From assembly GCF_036568125.1 (NCBI RefSeq), contig NZ_DATCTF010000015.1, positions 62,001 to 126,000 of the forward strand: a stretch of DNA of 64,000 nt. Direction: 5' to 3'. This stretch comes from Magnetovibrio sp. (GTDB lineage Bacteria > Pseudomonadota > Alphaproteobacteria > Rhodospirillales > Magnetovibrionaceae). Below the pieces are notes generated by a model that ran no database searches, was not told where the DNA came from, and worked only from the letters and a program-made list of their open reading frames with translations. Of this stretch, positions 18,573 through 27,256 are shown piece after piece; within the stretch, counting starts at the first letter, position 1, and each line of letters begins with the position of its first letter. Position numbers and translations under genes: made by a program.

Positions 18573-20129
18573 GTGGTGCATGTGTATCAAAGCCGAAAGC
18601 CTAGAAACTGGCCTTCGTTTCCCGGTAAGGCCGAGGAACGGGCGTCAAATGCATTGGCGCGACTGGAAGACATCACCCGTCTGGTGTCCGAAGTCATTTG
18701 GGAAATCGACAAAAGCGGCACCCTAACCTTCGTATCCGAGCGCGCGTTCGAAGTCTTCGGCCTACCGCCGCAACACTTGATCGGGCAGAAACTCTCTTCG
18801 TTGGGGAGCTTTCCCGCCATTCCAGGGGGGCAAGCCGAGCCTGATTGGGACAAACCGTTTCGCGACCGCCTGTTTAGAATCGAGCGCCCCGACGGCGTCA
18901 ACCGCTCACTGTTGATCAGCGGCCTGCCGCACTTCGACAAGGTCACCTGGGATCTCAAAGGCGTTTACGGCACCGCCGAGGACATCACCGAAAAGCTCGA
19001 TGCGGAAAAACAACTGCGCATGCTTTCTGAAATTATCGAACAAAATCCGTCGATGGTTTTCGTCACCGATCTCGACGGCACGATCCAGTACGTCAACACC
19101 ATGTTCAAGAAAATGACCGGCTTTAGCAGCGAAGAGGTCATCGGACAAAATCCGCGCCTGTTGCAATCGGGCCTAACGACACGAGAAACTTATCAAGATC
19201 TATGGGCCACCATTCTTGCCGGTAAGAAATGGCAAGGCGAAATTCAAAACAAGCGCAAAGACGGCACCGTGTTTTGGGCCAACCTGACCATCAGCCCGGT
19301 GGCGCTTTACTCTGAAACCATCAATCACTTCGTCGCCGTTCACGAAGACATTTCCGAGCGTAAACTGGCAGAGGAAAAACTCACCGCCGCAAAAGAGCAG
19401 GCGGAAATTGCCAGCCGGGCAAAGTCCGAAATTCTCGCCAATACCAGTCACGAATTGCGCACTCCGTTAAACGCGATCATCGGCTTTTCCAGTTCCATCC
19501 AAAACGAAACTTTCGGCCCACTCGATAATCCGGCTTATCTCGATTACGTCAACATCATCAAGGAATCCGGTGAGCATCTGCTGGCATTGATCAATGATAT
19601 TCTCGACGTCGCCTCGCTGGAAGCCTCGCAGGTAAGTCTTTACACCACCACATTCCGTCTTGCCGACGTCCTGCAATCGTCATTGCGGTTGGTGGCACCG
19701 CGTGCCGAGCAGGTCGGTATCACCATCACGTGCGACTGCATCGACCAAGACACCTTTATCATCGCCGATGAACGCCGCATCAAGCAGGTGTTTTTGAACT
19801 TACTTTCCAATGCGGTGAAATTCACCACCTCGGGGGGAAGTGTCAGCATCTCGTTCGAGAAAAAAGACGATGGCGGCCTCGCCATTGTCGTTTCAGACAC
19901 CGGCATCGGCATGGACGAAGCCGATATCACCAAGGCGATGATGCAATTCGGTCAGGTCGAAAGCGACCACACCCGTAAGTATCACGGCACCGGCCTGGGT
20001 CTGCCTTTGACCCAAGGACTGGTCGAATTGCATGGCGGCAGCCTGGAAATCATCAGCCAAAAAGGCGCCGGAACCACCGTTAAGGTGCATTTGCCGCCGA
20101 ACTGCATCGCCCCGCCACTGATCGACTAA
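18573..20129 (+). CDS. PAS-PAS sensor histidine kinase
   Basis: 518-residue soluble-type kinase without membrane segments. A first PAS domain (about residues 35-130) and a second PAS with PAC (about 150-270) are followed by HisKA with the phospho-site HELRTPLNAIIGF (near 293). The HATPase has NLLSNAVKF, DTGIGMDE and GTGLGLPL. No receiver is fused or adjacent, so its partner is elsewhere. The start GTG at 18573 is tentative. The gene is 5 bp from the convergent RND permease gene. Confidence 0.92.
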   Translation: MVHVYQSRKPRNWPSFPGKAEERASNALARLEDITRLVSEVIWEIDKSGTLTFVSERAFEVFGLPPQHLIGQKLSSLGSFPAIPGGQAEPDWDKPFRDRLFRIERPDGVNRSLLISGLPHFDKVTWDLKGVYGTAEDITEKLDAEKQLRMLSEIIEQNPSMVFVTDLDGTIQYVNTMFKKMTGFSSEEVIGQNPRLLQSGLTTRETYQDLWATILAGKKWQGEIQNKRKDGTVFWANLTISPVALYSETINHFVAVHEDISERKLAEEKLTAAKEQAEIASRAKSEILANTSHELRTPLNAIIGFSSSIQNETFGPLDNPAYLDYVNIIKESGEHLLALINDILDVASLEASQVSLYTTTFRLADVLQSSLRLVAPRAEQVGITITCDCIDQDTFIIADERRIKQVFLNLLSNAVKFTTSGGSVSISFEKKDDGGLAIVVSDTGIGMDEADITKAMMQFGQVESDHTRKYHGTGLGLPLTQGLVELHGGSLEIISQKGAGTTVKVHLPPNCIAPPLID

Positions 20130-20134
20130 GCTAT

Positions 20135-23100
20135 CTATGAAGCCATGCGGGGCGCGCCGTGGCGATCGCGGCGGCGTTGACGCCAAGCCGCGACATTGGC
20201 CCGCAACATCAACAATGCAGGCGTGACGATCAGCGTCAAGATCGTGGCGAAACTCAAGCCGAACACGATCGACAGGGACAACTGCACCCACATCTGATTG
20301 GCCGGCGCATCGAACACCACGGTGCGGCCAATGAAATCGATACCGATGTTCATGGCCATGGGCATCAGGCCCAAAATCGTCGTCACGGTGGTCAGCAACA
20401 CCGGACGCAAACGTTGCGCGCCGGTCAGCATGACCGCTTCGCGCACATCCGAGGTGCTCTGTTTAAGGCGGTCAAAGGTGTCGATCAGCACGATGTTGTT
20501 GTTGACCACGATCCCCGCCAACGAGATCACGCCGATGCCGCCCATGACGATGCCGAACGGCTGACCGGTGATCAGCAAGCCGATGAATACCCCAATGGTC
20601 GACATCACCACAGCCGACAAAATCAGCAAGCTGGAATAGAAACTGTTGAATTGCGTCACCAAGATGATCGCGATCAAAAACAGCGCCACGCCGAACGCCT
20701 TGCCCAAGAACGCCTTGGCTTTGTCTTGCTCTTCATCTTCGCCCTTGAAGCGGATTGAGATGCGCGGATCCAAATCCGCTGACGCAATCCACGCCTGAAC
20801 ACCTTTGACCATGACGTCGGCCAGCACGCCTTCGGCCACGTCGGCCTTGACCGTAACCACGCGCTTGACGTCGGTGCGGCTGATGGTGCCGGTCTTGGCA
20901 CGCGGTTCCATGGTGACGAAGTTGCTCATCGGCACTTGGCCCGCCGGTGTTTTGATCCGCATGTGACGCAACTGTTCCAAGGTGCGATATTCGCTGGGAA
21001 AGCGCGCACGAATGTCCAACTCGTCATCGGTGTCGCGAGGACGATAACCACCCAACTTGATCCCCGCCGTAGCCAGACGAACGGTGCTGCCGATCGACGA
21101 AACATTGGCGCCGAACTTGGCCGCCTGGGCGCGATCGACCTCGAAAACCCAATCGATCCCCGGCAACGGCAAGCTGTCTTCGATATCGACAAAATTCTCG
21201 TTTTTGTTCAGCTCTTCGATGATACGCCGGGCCGTCGGCTCCAAAAGTTCGGGATAGCGCGACGAAATTTCGATCTGCACCGGCTTGCCCACCGGCGGGC
21301 CGCTTTCGCGTTTGAGCGTGTTCACGATCACGCCCGCGATCGGTGCCGTGCGGGTGCGGATTTCATCCAATATCACATCGGCCTTGCGCCGTTTGTCCCA
21401 ATCTTCGAATTCGAGAAACACCGTGCCGATGATGTCTTCCGCGCTTTCGCCTGTGGGATTGGAACGGGTGCGCGCGTAAACGGTCTTGATGTCTTTGACG
21501 CGCATAATCTCGGCCTCGATTTCGCGCATCAGCGCATCGCGTTCCCAAATCGACAGGTTGCCGCGCGCCCGCACTTGGACCTGTGCGGTGCTGGGTTCGG
21601 ATTCGGGAAAAAATTCGATCCCGTTGCCGAACTTGGCATACGTAAACAAAACACCAACCAGCATCAAAACCGCGCCGATCATCACCTTTGCGGGATGGTT
21701 CAAGGCCGTTTCCAAAATACCCAGATAGGCCCGCGTGATGCCGCTGGCATTATCCAGACCGCCTTGTTCGCCGCCTTTCAGCGCGCGCATCGCTTGCGGA
21801 TCGGCGGTGCCGGGACGACCGATGTACGCCCCCAACGCCGGAATGAACACCAACGCCATCAGCAACGACGCCGACAATGTCGCCAGCAAGGTAATGGGCA
21901 GATACTTCATGAACTCGCCGACCACGCCGGGCCAAAACAGTAACGGCAAAAACGCCGCCAAGGTGGTCAGAGTCGCGGCGAGGATCGGTGGCGCCATGCG
22001 CTTGGCGGCCAGGGCATACGCCTTTTTGCGGTGCAAGCCTTCGGTCATTTTGCGATCTGCGAATTCGGTCACCACGATGGCACCATCGACCAACATGCCG
22101 ACCGCCAGCACCAGACCGAACAGCACCACCATGTTCATGGTCAGGCCCATGGAATGCAGCACCAAAACGCCGGTCAGAAACGAGCCCGGAATCGCGACGC
22201 CGACCAAGCCCGCCGAGCGCAATCCCAGTGCGGCAACCACCACGATCATAACCAGCAGCACCGCGCTGATGACGGAATTTTCCAACGTCGACAGGCGTTC
22301 GCGAATATCCGTCGACTTGTCTTGCGCGTAGGTCACGTTGACCGAGTTCTGCAACGATTCCGGCCACGCCGAACGCTCGCCCTCGACCGTGGCTTTCACC
22401 AGTTCGACGGTTTCGATCAAATTTTCGCCGGACCGTTTTGAGACCTCCAACGTCACCGCGCGTTCGCCGTTGATGCGGGCGAAACTCTTGGGGTCCTTAA
22501 AGGCGCGACGCACCTCGCCGATGTCGCCCAAGCGCACCACCGCGTCGCCATCGACGGTGATCGGCAGCGCCATGATCTCGCCGACATCGGTCAGCAATCC
22601 CGGCACCTTGAGGGTGAAGCTGCCGCGCCCGGTGTCTTGTGCGCCAGCCGCGACCAGTTTGTTGGAACTTTTGACGTTGGCGATGGCCTCAGAAGGGCTG
22701 AGGCCGTAGCTTTCCACCTTGACCGGATCGATGAGGATTTCCACCATCTCGTCGCGGGTGCCGGTGAGTTCCGCTTTCAAGACCGGGCTCAAACCTTCCA
22801 GCTCGTCTTTCAGATCACGCCCCAGCTGCAGCAACGCACGTTCCGGCACAATGCCGGACAGACTGACCACCACAACCGGAAATTCGGAAAAATTGATCTC
22901 TTCGATGACCGGGTCTTCGCTGTCTTCGGGCAAATCGGGTTTGGCGTTGTCGACTTTTTCACGCACATCGGTGAGCGCCTGCTTGGCGTCGAAACCGGCT
23001 TCGAACTCCAACACGATGTTGGCGCCGCCTTCGTAGCCTTTGGCGCGCATTTCCTTGAGCCCTTCGACGGAACGCAGCTCCAGTTCCAACGGTCGAATGA

Positions 23101-23290
23101 TCAGGCTTTCGCTGTCCTCGGGGGAAATGCCATCATGCACGACACGCACGATCACCAACGGGATGTTGATGTCGGGTTCGGCTTCCTTAGGAATTTCCAC
23201 GTAAGCCACGGTACCCGCCATCAACAGCAACAACAGCGTCGAAAGCGTGGTCCTGGCATGGACAAAGGCGATGTCGATGAGCCCGCGCAT
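20135..23290 (-). CDS. RND-family efflux permease
   Basis: 1051-residue inner-membrane proton-driven efflux pump of the AcrB/MexB superfamily. One N-terminal membrane helix, a large periplasmic domain, a six-helix bundle with the VGMLVDGAIVVTEFADRK motif, a second periplasmic domain and a second bundle (GIVVNNNIVLIDTFDR) are all visible. The second bundle reads VNNNIVLID in helix 10; the first has the acidic residue expected for proton relay. It is the last gene of a padR-adaptor-permease operon, 3 bp after the adaptor stop. The substrate is unknown. Confidence 0.95.
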   Translation of the reverse strand: MRGLIDIAFVHARTTLSTLLLLLMAGTVAYVEIPKEAEPDINIPLVIVRVVHDGISPEDSESLIIRPLELELRSVEGLKEMRAKGYEGGANIVLEFEAGFDAKQALTDVREKVDNAKPDLPEDSEDPVIEEINFSEFPVVVVSLSGIVPERALLQLGRDLKDELEGLSPVLKAELTGTRDEMVEILIDPVKVESYGLSPSEAIANVKSSNKLVAAGAQDTGRGSFTLKVPGLLTDVGEIMALPITVDGDAVVRLGDIGEVRRAFKDPKSFARINGERAVTLEVSKRSGENLIETVELVKATVEGERSAWPESLQNSVNVTYAQDKSTDIRERLSTLENSVISAVLLVMIVVVAALGLRSAGLVGVAIPGSFLTGVLVLHSMGLTMNMVVLFGLVLAVGMLVDGAIVVTEFADRKMTEGLHRKKAYALAAKRMAPPILAATLTTLAAFLPLLFWPGVVGEFMKYLPITLLATLSASLLMALVFIPALGAYIGRPGTADPQAMRALKGGEQGGLDNASGITRAYLGILETALNHPAKVMIGAVLMLVGVLFTYAKFGNGIEFFPESEPSTAQVQVRARGNLSIWERDALMREIEAEIMRVKDIKTVYARTRSNPTGESAEDIIGTVFLEFEDWDKRRKADVILDEIRTRTAPIAGVIVNTLKRESGPPVGKPVQIEISSRYPELLEPTARRIIEELNKNENFVDIEDSLPLPGIDWVFEVDRAQAAKFGANVSSIGSTVRLATAGIKLGGYRPRDTDDELDIRARFPSEYRTLEQLRHMRIKTPAGQVPMSNFVTMEPRAKTGTISRTDVKRVVTVKADVAEGVLADVMVKGVQAWIASADLDPRISIRFKGEDEEQDKAKAFLGKAFGVALFLIAIILVTQFNSFYSSLLILSAVVMSTIGVFIGLLITGQPFGIVMGGIGVISLAGIVVNNNIVLIDTFDRLKQSTSDVREAVMLTGAQRLRPVLLTTVTTILGLMPMAMNIGIDFIGRTVVFDAPANQMWVQLSLSIVFGLSFATILTLIVTPALLMLRANVAAWRQRRRDRHGAPRMAS

Positions 23291-23293
23291 GGG

Positions 23294-24520
23294 TTAGTTT
23301 CCTTCCCCGTTGACCAAACCGGTGGCGGACTTTTGCGTATTCAACTCCCCTTCGACGGGGATCACGGTTTGTCCTTCGGCGACGAATTCCTGGCCCACGG
23401 TGATGATCCGCGCTTGCTGCGGCAACCCGGTCAGCCAGATCCCGTCTGTGGCGTCGGACACCATCTCGACGGGATGGAATTCGACCACCCCTTGATCGTT
23501 GACGGTTTTAACGCCCACCGCGCCCTCATCGTTGAGCGTCAGCAATGCCGGAGAAATTTTGTGCGCCACCACGCGTTCCAGCGGCAGGTGCAACTCGGCG
23601 GTCACGCCTTCGGGCACCGAGCCGTCGGGCACATCCATCGTCACCTCGACGCGAAAAGTGCGGGTCAATGCCGTGGATGATTTGGCGATAAAGCTGACAC
23701 GACCGCTGACCATGCGCTCGTCGGGCAGACGCACCTGCGCCTCGCCGCCCAAATCGATGTAGCCGATGTCGTGTTCCACCACTTCACCGACCGCGTTCAT
23801 CCGCGTCAGATCGATGACCCGCGCGACGATTGCGCCGGCCTTGTCGATGAAGTCGCCTGCTTCCACCGGCAGATCATCGACCACGCCGGCGAGCGGCGCA
23901 GTGATGGTGGTGTTGTCCATATCGCGCTGCATACCCGACACCTGTGCGCGGGCGGCTTCCATGTCGGCTTTGGCCTGGGCCACGTTCAATTGCGAACTGT
24001 AGCCGCCTTTGCTGAGTTTTTGCGCGGACTCATAAGCGATCTTGCGTTGTTCCAAACGCGCACGCGCCTCAGCCAGCAACGCCGGAAGATTTTCCGGATC
24101 CATTTTGACCAACACGTCTCCGGCCTCGACCCGCGCGCCGCGTTGCACCACCACCTCGGCGATGCGGCCCGGTATTTCGGCGCGCACGGACACCGCTTTG
24201 TCCGCTTCGATGCGGCCCAAGATGGCGATCTTGCGCACGTGTTCTTCACTGGTGACGGTGCTTACGCGCACGCGCGTTTGTGGGTTGTCCTCGGCCTGCG
24301 CAGAGGCGGGACCATCGACTGCGTCGACTGGCGTTACGCCGTTCACGGCGGCGGGCTCGGGATTGGTGAACCGCCCCGAGACCATCCACATTACCGCCAG
24401 CACCGCGATGGCGATGGCCATCTTGTGCGAAGTTTGCAACAGGGGCTTTCTCGAAGACGACTGACCCGAAGCGTGTTCCCCTTGATCCAAAGAGGGCTCG
24501 AAATTGTCCTTGGGGCTCAT
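23294..24520 (-). CDS. RND efflux periplasmic adaptor (membrane fusion protein)
   Basis: 408-residue HlyD/AcrA-type adaptor. A single N-terminal membrane anchor (about residues 33-50) is followed by the barrel-sandwich lipoyl half (VRAEIPGRIAEVVVQRGARVEAGDVL). An alpha-helical hairpin (about 125-190) comes next, then the second lipoyl half (ITAPLAGVVDDLPVEAGDFI) and beta-barrel domains. It links the permease downstream to an outer-membrane channel that is not encoded here. Its start overlaps the padR stop by 4 bp. Confidence 0.94.
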   Translation of the reverse strand: MSPKDNFEPSLDQGEHASGQSSSRKPLLQTSHKMAIAIAVLAVMWMVSGRFTNPEPAAVNGVTPVDAVDGPASAQAEDNPQTRVRVSTVTSEEHVRKIAILGRIEADKAVSVRAEIPGRIAEVVVQRGARVEAGDVLVKMDPENLPALLAEARARLEQRKIAYESAQKLSKGGYSSQLNVAQAKADMEAARAQVSGMQRDMDNTTITAPLAGVVDDLPVEAGDFIDKAGAIVARVIDLTRMNAVGEVVEHDIGYIDLGGEAQVRLPDERMVSGRVSFIAKSSTALTRTFRVEVTMDVPDGSVPEGVTAELHLPLERVVAHKISPALLTLNDEGAVGVKTVNDQGVVEFHPVEMVSDATDGIWLTGLPQQARIITVGQEFVAEGQTVIPVEGELNTQKSATGLVNGEGN

Positions 24521-25125
24521 GCGTCCTCTCCCACTTTATGCTTACGGATGGCCGGACTGACACAGTCCATACATTCGCGGATCGATTCCAGATCGCGCCA
24601 ACCGTCGTCTTTGGCAGCGGCGAAAAATGCATCGCGATTGTCTTCCATGTATTTCAACACGCCTTGGTAAAATGCCATGCCGAAACCACGCACGAACCGG
24701 CGTCCCCGCGACAGACCGGTGTTGTCCAACTGCGCCATCTTTTCAACGTAAAAACGATAGTCCGCCATATAGCCGTCATAGACCTCGGTTAAATGTGCGT
24801 CGTCCAAATGATCGGCGAAAAAAAGCATGAACAGCGTTTCGGAACGCACCCGATCCATGTCCGGCTTTTTGCGTAAAGCAGCGCGAAAAGCGCTCAAGCC
24901 TGCTTCGGTAATGGAATAGACTTTTTTGTCGGGTCGGCCATCCTGGGCCTCGACCGTGCAGGTGACCTGTTCGGCTTCCAGCAACTTGGACAAAGCCGGA
25001 TAGATGGAACCGAAGCTCGCTTGGTGAAAGTGCGCGAACGGTCCTTCTTCGAACATTTTGCGGATTTCATACCCGCTGGCATCACCCAGGCTCAACACGC
25101 CCAGGCACAAGGTTTTCACGTCCAT
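24517..25125 (-). CDS. PadR-family transcriptional regulator of the efflux operon
   Basis: 202-residue winged-helix regulator. The N-terminal PadR domain has LGVLSLGDASGYEIRKMFEEG, FGSIYPALSKLLE and DGRPDKKVYSITEAG. A C-terminal helical Vir-like domain (about residues 95-185) mediates dimerisation. It is the first gene of the operon with the adaptor and permease, so it probably represses its own pump. The start at 25125 has GGAG eight bases upstream; a longer frame to 25164 is unsupported. A palindromic AT-rich site lies just upstream. Confidence 0.93.
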   Translation of the reverse strand: MDVKTLCLGVLSLGDASGYEIRKMFEEGPFAHFHQASFGSIYPALSKLLEAEQVTCTVEAQDGRPDKKVYSITEAGLSAFRAALRKKPDMDRVRSETLFMLFFADHLDDAHLTEVYDGYMADYRFYVEKMAQLDNTGLSRGRRFVRGFGMAFYQGVLKYMEDNRDAFFAAAKDDGWRDLESIRECMDCVSPAIRKHKVGEDA

Positions 25126-25150
25126 ATTCCACTCCGCAAGAACGGCGGCA

Positions 25151-25182
25151 CATGTGCCGAACATATATCAGATCTATATATG
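25151..25182. promoter_or_regulatory. Candidate PadR operator
   Basis: CATATAT (25162-25168) and ATATATG (25176-25182) flank CAGATCT in the region 25-60 bp upstream of the padR start. An ATGT-N5-ACAT pair (25152-25164) adjoins it. Dyads in this position fit self-repression by a PadR protein, but the spacing differs from the classic ATGT-N8-ACAT. Confidence 0.4.
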
Positions 25183-25211
25183 CCTAAGTGATATACGGCG
25201 CAAGGTCTCGT

Positions 25212-25778
25212 TTACCTACGGTTGTTCATGTGTTCACGGTAGCTTTCCGCGTCACCGTAATCGTCGAACTCGTAGTAGCGATGATGCACGCCGCGCACCC
25301 GTCGGGCATGCTTGATGGGGCACCACCTTTTTTCCGTACGGCTGGCGATTTCGCGGCCATAGGCGATCACCCCGTTGGCATAGCCGCAATAAGCGCAATT
25401 GAGCTTTTCGACCCAATTGAGATACGCCAAATGATGGCGATCGATGACGATAAAGTCCGAACGCGGCACTTTTTTGATGCCGTAAATGGGAAAGCAGATC
25501 AATTGAAACAGGCTTAACGACAGGTCGAGCAAAACAAGAGGCACCACCAGCGCGTAGATCACCGGCGAAGTGATGAAATTGAGCAGTTCGGATTCCCGCC
25601 AAAACTTCATCACGCTTTTGCGTAGCGCGCGATGGCGGATCGTCATTTCCTGCTCGAACAAAACCTTGTGCTGGTCGAGACGGTAGCGAAACTGCGTGCG
25701 TTGGGTTTCGTATTCTTGTTCCAGGTCTTGTTCAAGCGCTTGAATTTTGCCTAGAATTTCGTCGATAACCGTGCTCAT
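25212..25778 (-). CDS. Hypothetical protein with coiled coil, membrane segment and CxxC
   Basis: 188-residue protein not recognised. Residues 1-60 are charged and helical (coiled-coil like, ALEQDLEQEYETQRTQFRYR). A hydrophobic region follows at about 80-115 (VIYALVVPLVLLDLSLSLFQ), and then a C-terminal part with CAYCGY and later RWCPIKHARR. The three cysteines and histidines could bind a metal. The start at 25778 was chosen because the upstream extension is Gly-rich and unconserved-looking. Confidence 0.65.
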   Translation of the reverse strand: MSTVIDEILGKIQALEQDLEQEYETQRTQFRYRLDQHKVLFEQEMTIRHRALRKSVMKFWRESELLNFITSPVIYALVVPLVLLDLSLSLFQLICFPIYGIKKVPRSDFIVIDRHHLAYLNWVEKLNCAYCGYANGVIAYGREIASRTEKRWCPIKHARRVRGVHHRYYEFDDYGDAESYREHMNNRR

Positions 25779-25837
25779 GATGTCTCGCCCCTGTGGTTTT
25801 CCGCCTCCACCATAGCGCATTTTGAAAGGACTTCCCC

Positions 25838-26272
25838 ATGTCTTCGGTATCGCCCATCCAGCCTTTTCATTTGGCTTTTCCGGTCCACGACTTGGAACAG
25901 GCGCGAAAATTTTACGGTGAGTTCTTGGGGTGTGCGGAAGGACGCTCTTCGGACACCTGGATCGATTTCAATTTTTGGGGCCACCAGGTCGTCGCCCATC
26001 TCAGCTCCGGCGATGGCCCCACCGCGCTGACCAACCAAGTCGATGGCAAACATGTCCCCGCACCGCATTTCGGCGTGGTGTTGGGCTGGGACGACTGGCA
26101 TGCGCTGAAAGACAAGCTGGTCGCTGCGAAGGTCGATTTCGTGATTGAGCCCTATATCCGTTTCCAAGGCTTGGCCGGTGAGCAAGCCACCCTGTTCATT
26201 CAAGACCCCAGTGGCAACGCCTTGGAATTCAAGAGTTTCAAGGATATGGGGCAATTGTTCGCAACCGACTAA
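25838..26272 (+). CDS. VOC-family (glyoxalase-like) protein
   Basis: 144-residue single-gene VOC protein. The pattern [23 protein letters not shown] at the start, [11 protein letters not shown] in the middle and [15 protein letters not shown] near the end is that of glyoxalase/dioxygenase-fold metalloproteins, with His and Glu as likely metal ligands. The substrate is not deducible. The stop overlaps the convergent DUF1491 gene by 4 bp. Confidence 0.88.
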   Translation: MSSVSPIQPFHLAFPVHDLEQARKFYGEFLGCAEGRSSDTWIDFNFWGHQVVAHLSSGDGPTALTNQVDGKHVPAPHFGVVLGWDDWHALKDKLVAAKVDFVIEPYIRFQGLAGEQATLFIQDPSGNALEFKSFKDMGQLFATD

Positions 26273-26619
26273 GGGCGCACGGGCTGCTGGCCGTCAGGCA
26301 GGTAGCTGCCGTCCGGGTCTTCGATCTCGATCACCCACAGATCCGTGTCGATATCGACCTCGCGCGCGATGTAGGTGTCGCACGCCGCCTCCGCATCCGG
26401 GCCCTCACCGCCGGCAACGACCATCCACACCCGATTGCCGTCGACCGAAAACCGTCGCCCCAGAAGCTCGCAGCCACGCCCCAGACGGTTGAGTTTGATC
26501 AGCACTTGGCCCGCGTCTCGGTCGCCGCGCCGCGCCACCACGGCAGGCAGGAACGATTGGTCGCACAAACGCAGTTGGGCCTTGACCCAAAACTCCGTTT
26601 TAACGCGCATTTCCGTCAT
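26269..26619 (-). CDS. DUF1491 family protein
   Basis: 116-residue protein with the DUF1491 pattern: [15 protein letters not shown] at the start, [17 protein letters not shown] in the middle and [15 protein letters not shown] near the end. The family is restricted mostly to alphaproteobacteria and has no known function. No signal peptide or membrane segment. Confidence 0.82.
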   Translation of the reverse strand: MTEMRVKTEFWVKAQLRLCDQSFLPAVVARRGDRDAGQVLIKLNRLGRGCELLGRRFSVDGNRVWMVVAGGEGPDAEAACDTYIAREVDIDTDLWVIEIEDPDGSYLPDGQQPVRP

Positions 26620-26691
26620 TGATCATTGTCCTTCGCTTCGCCGTGGGCTCATACTGCCCGAACCCGACAGCAATCTAAAGAGACCTTAACC

Positions 26692-27111
26692 ATGAGTACA
26701 TCCGCCTTCACCCTCAACCCCATCTTGGACAAAGACACGGTCGAAGTAACGCGTTTGGACATTTGCCGGGTGTTGCTGATGCGTGACAAAACCTATCCAT
26801 GGGTCATTTTGGTCCCAGCCATCGACGAATTGCGTGATCTCGACGACCTCAACGCAAGCGAGCGCATCCAGGTAATGGCGGAAATCGATCGCGTCAGCAA
26901 GGCCATGAAGGCCGTGTTCCAGCCCTATAAAATGAACGTCGCCGCGCTGGGCAACGTGGTGGAACAGTTGCACATCCACGTCATCGCCCGCTTTCAAGGC
27001 GATCCCGCTTGGCCCGCGCCAGTGTGGGGCGCGCACCCGCCCGTGGATTATGACGATACGCACCGCCTTGAAACTCTAGCCCAACTCCGCGACGCCCTCG
27101 CCATCCATTAA
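26692..27111 (+). CDS. HIT-family protein
   Basis: 139-residue nucleotide-binding HIT protein. The segment YPWVILVPAIDELRDLDDL and the active site VVEQLHIHVIARF are seen. The canonical third histidine of HxHxH is isoleucine here, as I recall for the QLHVHVIAR subgroup. The hydrolytic substrate is unknown. The start at 26692 is where similarity begins; the upstream extension to 26626 overlaps the promoter region of the divergent gene. Confidence 0.86.
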   Translation: MSTSAFTLNPILDKDTVEVTRLDICRVLLMRDKTYPWVILVPAIDELRDLDDLNASERIQVMAEIDRVSKAMKAVFQPYKMNVAALGNVVEQLHIHVIARFQGDPAWPAPVWGAHPPVDYDDTHRLETLAQLRDALAIH

Positions 27112-27141
27112 TCCTATTTTTTCAAAACTTTGCAGATCGGA

Positions 27142-27166
27142 CTGGTTGGCGTATCTTACCAACCAG
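27142..27166. other. Intergenic hairpin
   Basis: Perfect 8-bp inverted repeat CTGGTTGG / CCAACCAG with a 9-base loop between the HIT gene and the kinase gene at 27257. There is no T tract, so it may be an operator or a weak terminator. Confidence 0.4.
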
Positions 27167-27256
27167 CCGGGGGGCTTGGCGCAAAGGCTGCGCTGAATCG
27201 ATCATGATGCATATGGTTTTACGGAATTCTTTGGGGAGGGCATCCAACATGCGTGG

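Noticed and set aside
20936-21943. 335-codon plus-strand frame
   Set aside because: Shadow of the RND permease gene; composition and lack of motifs do not support coding.
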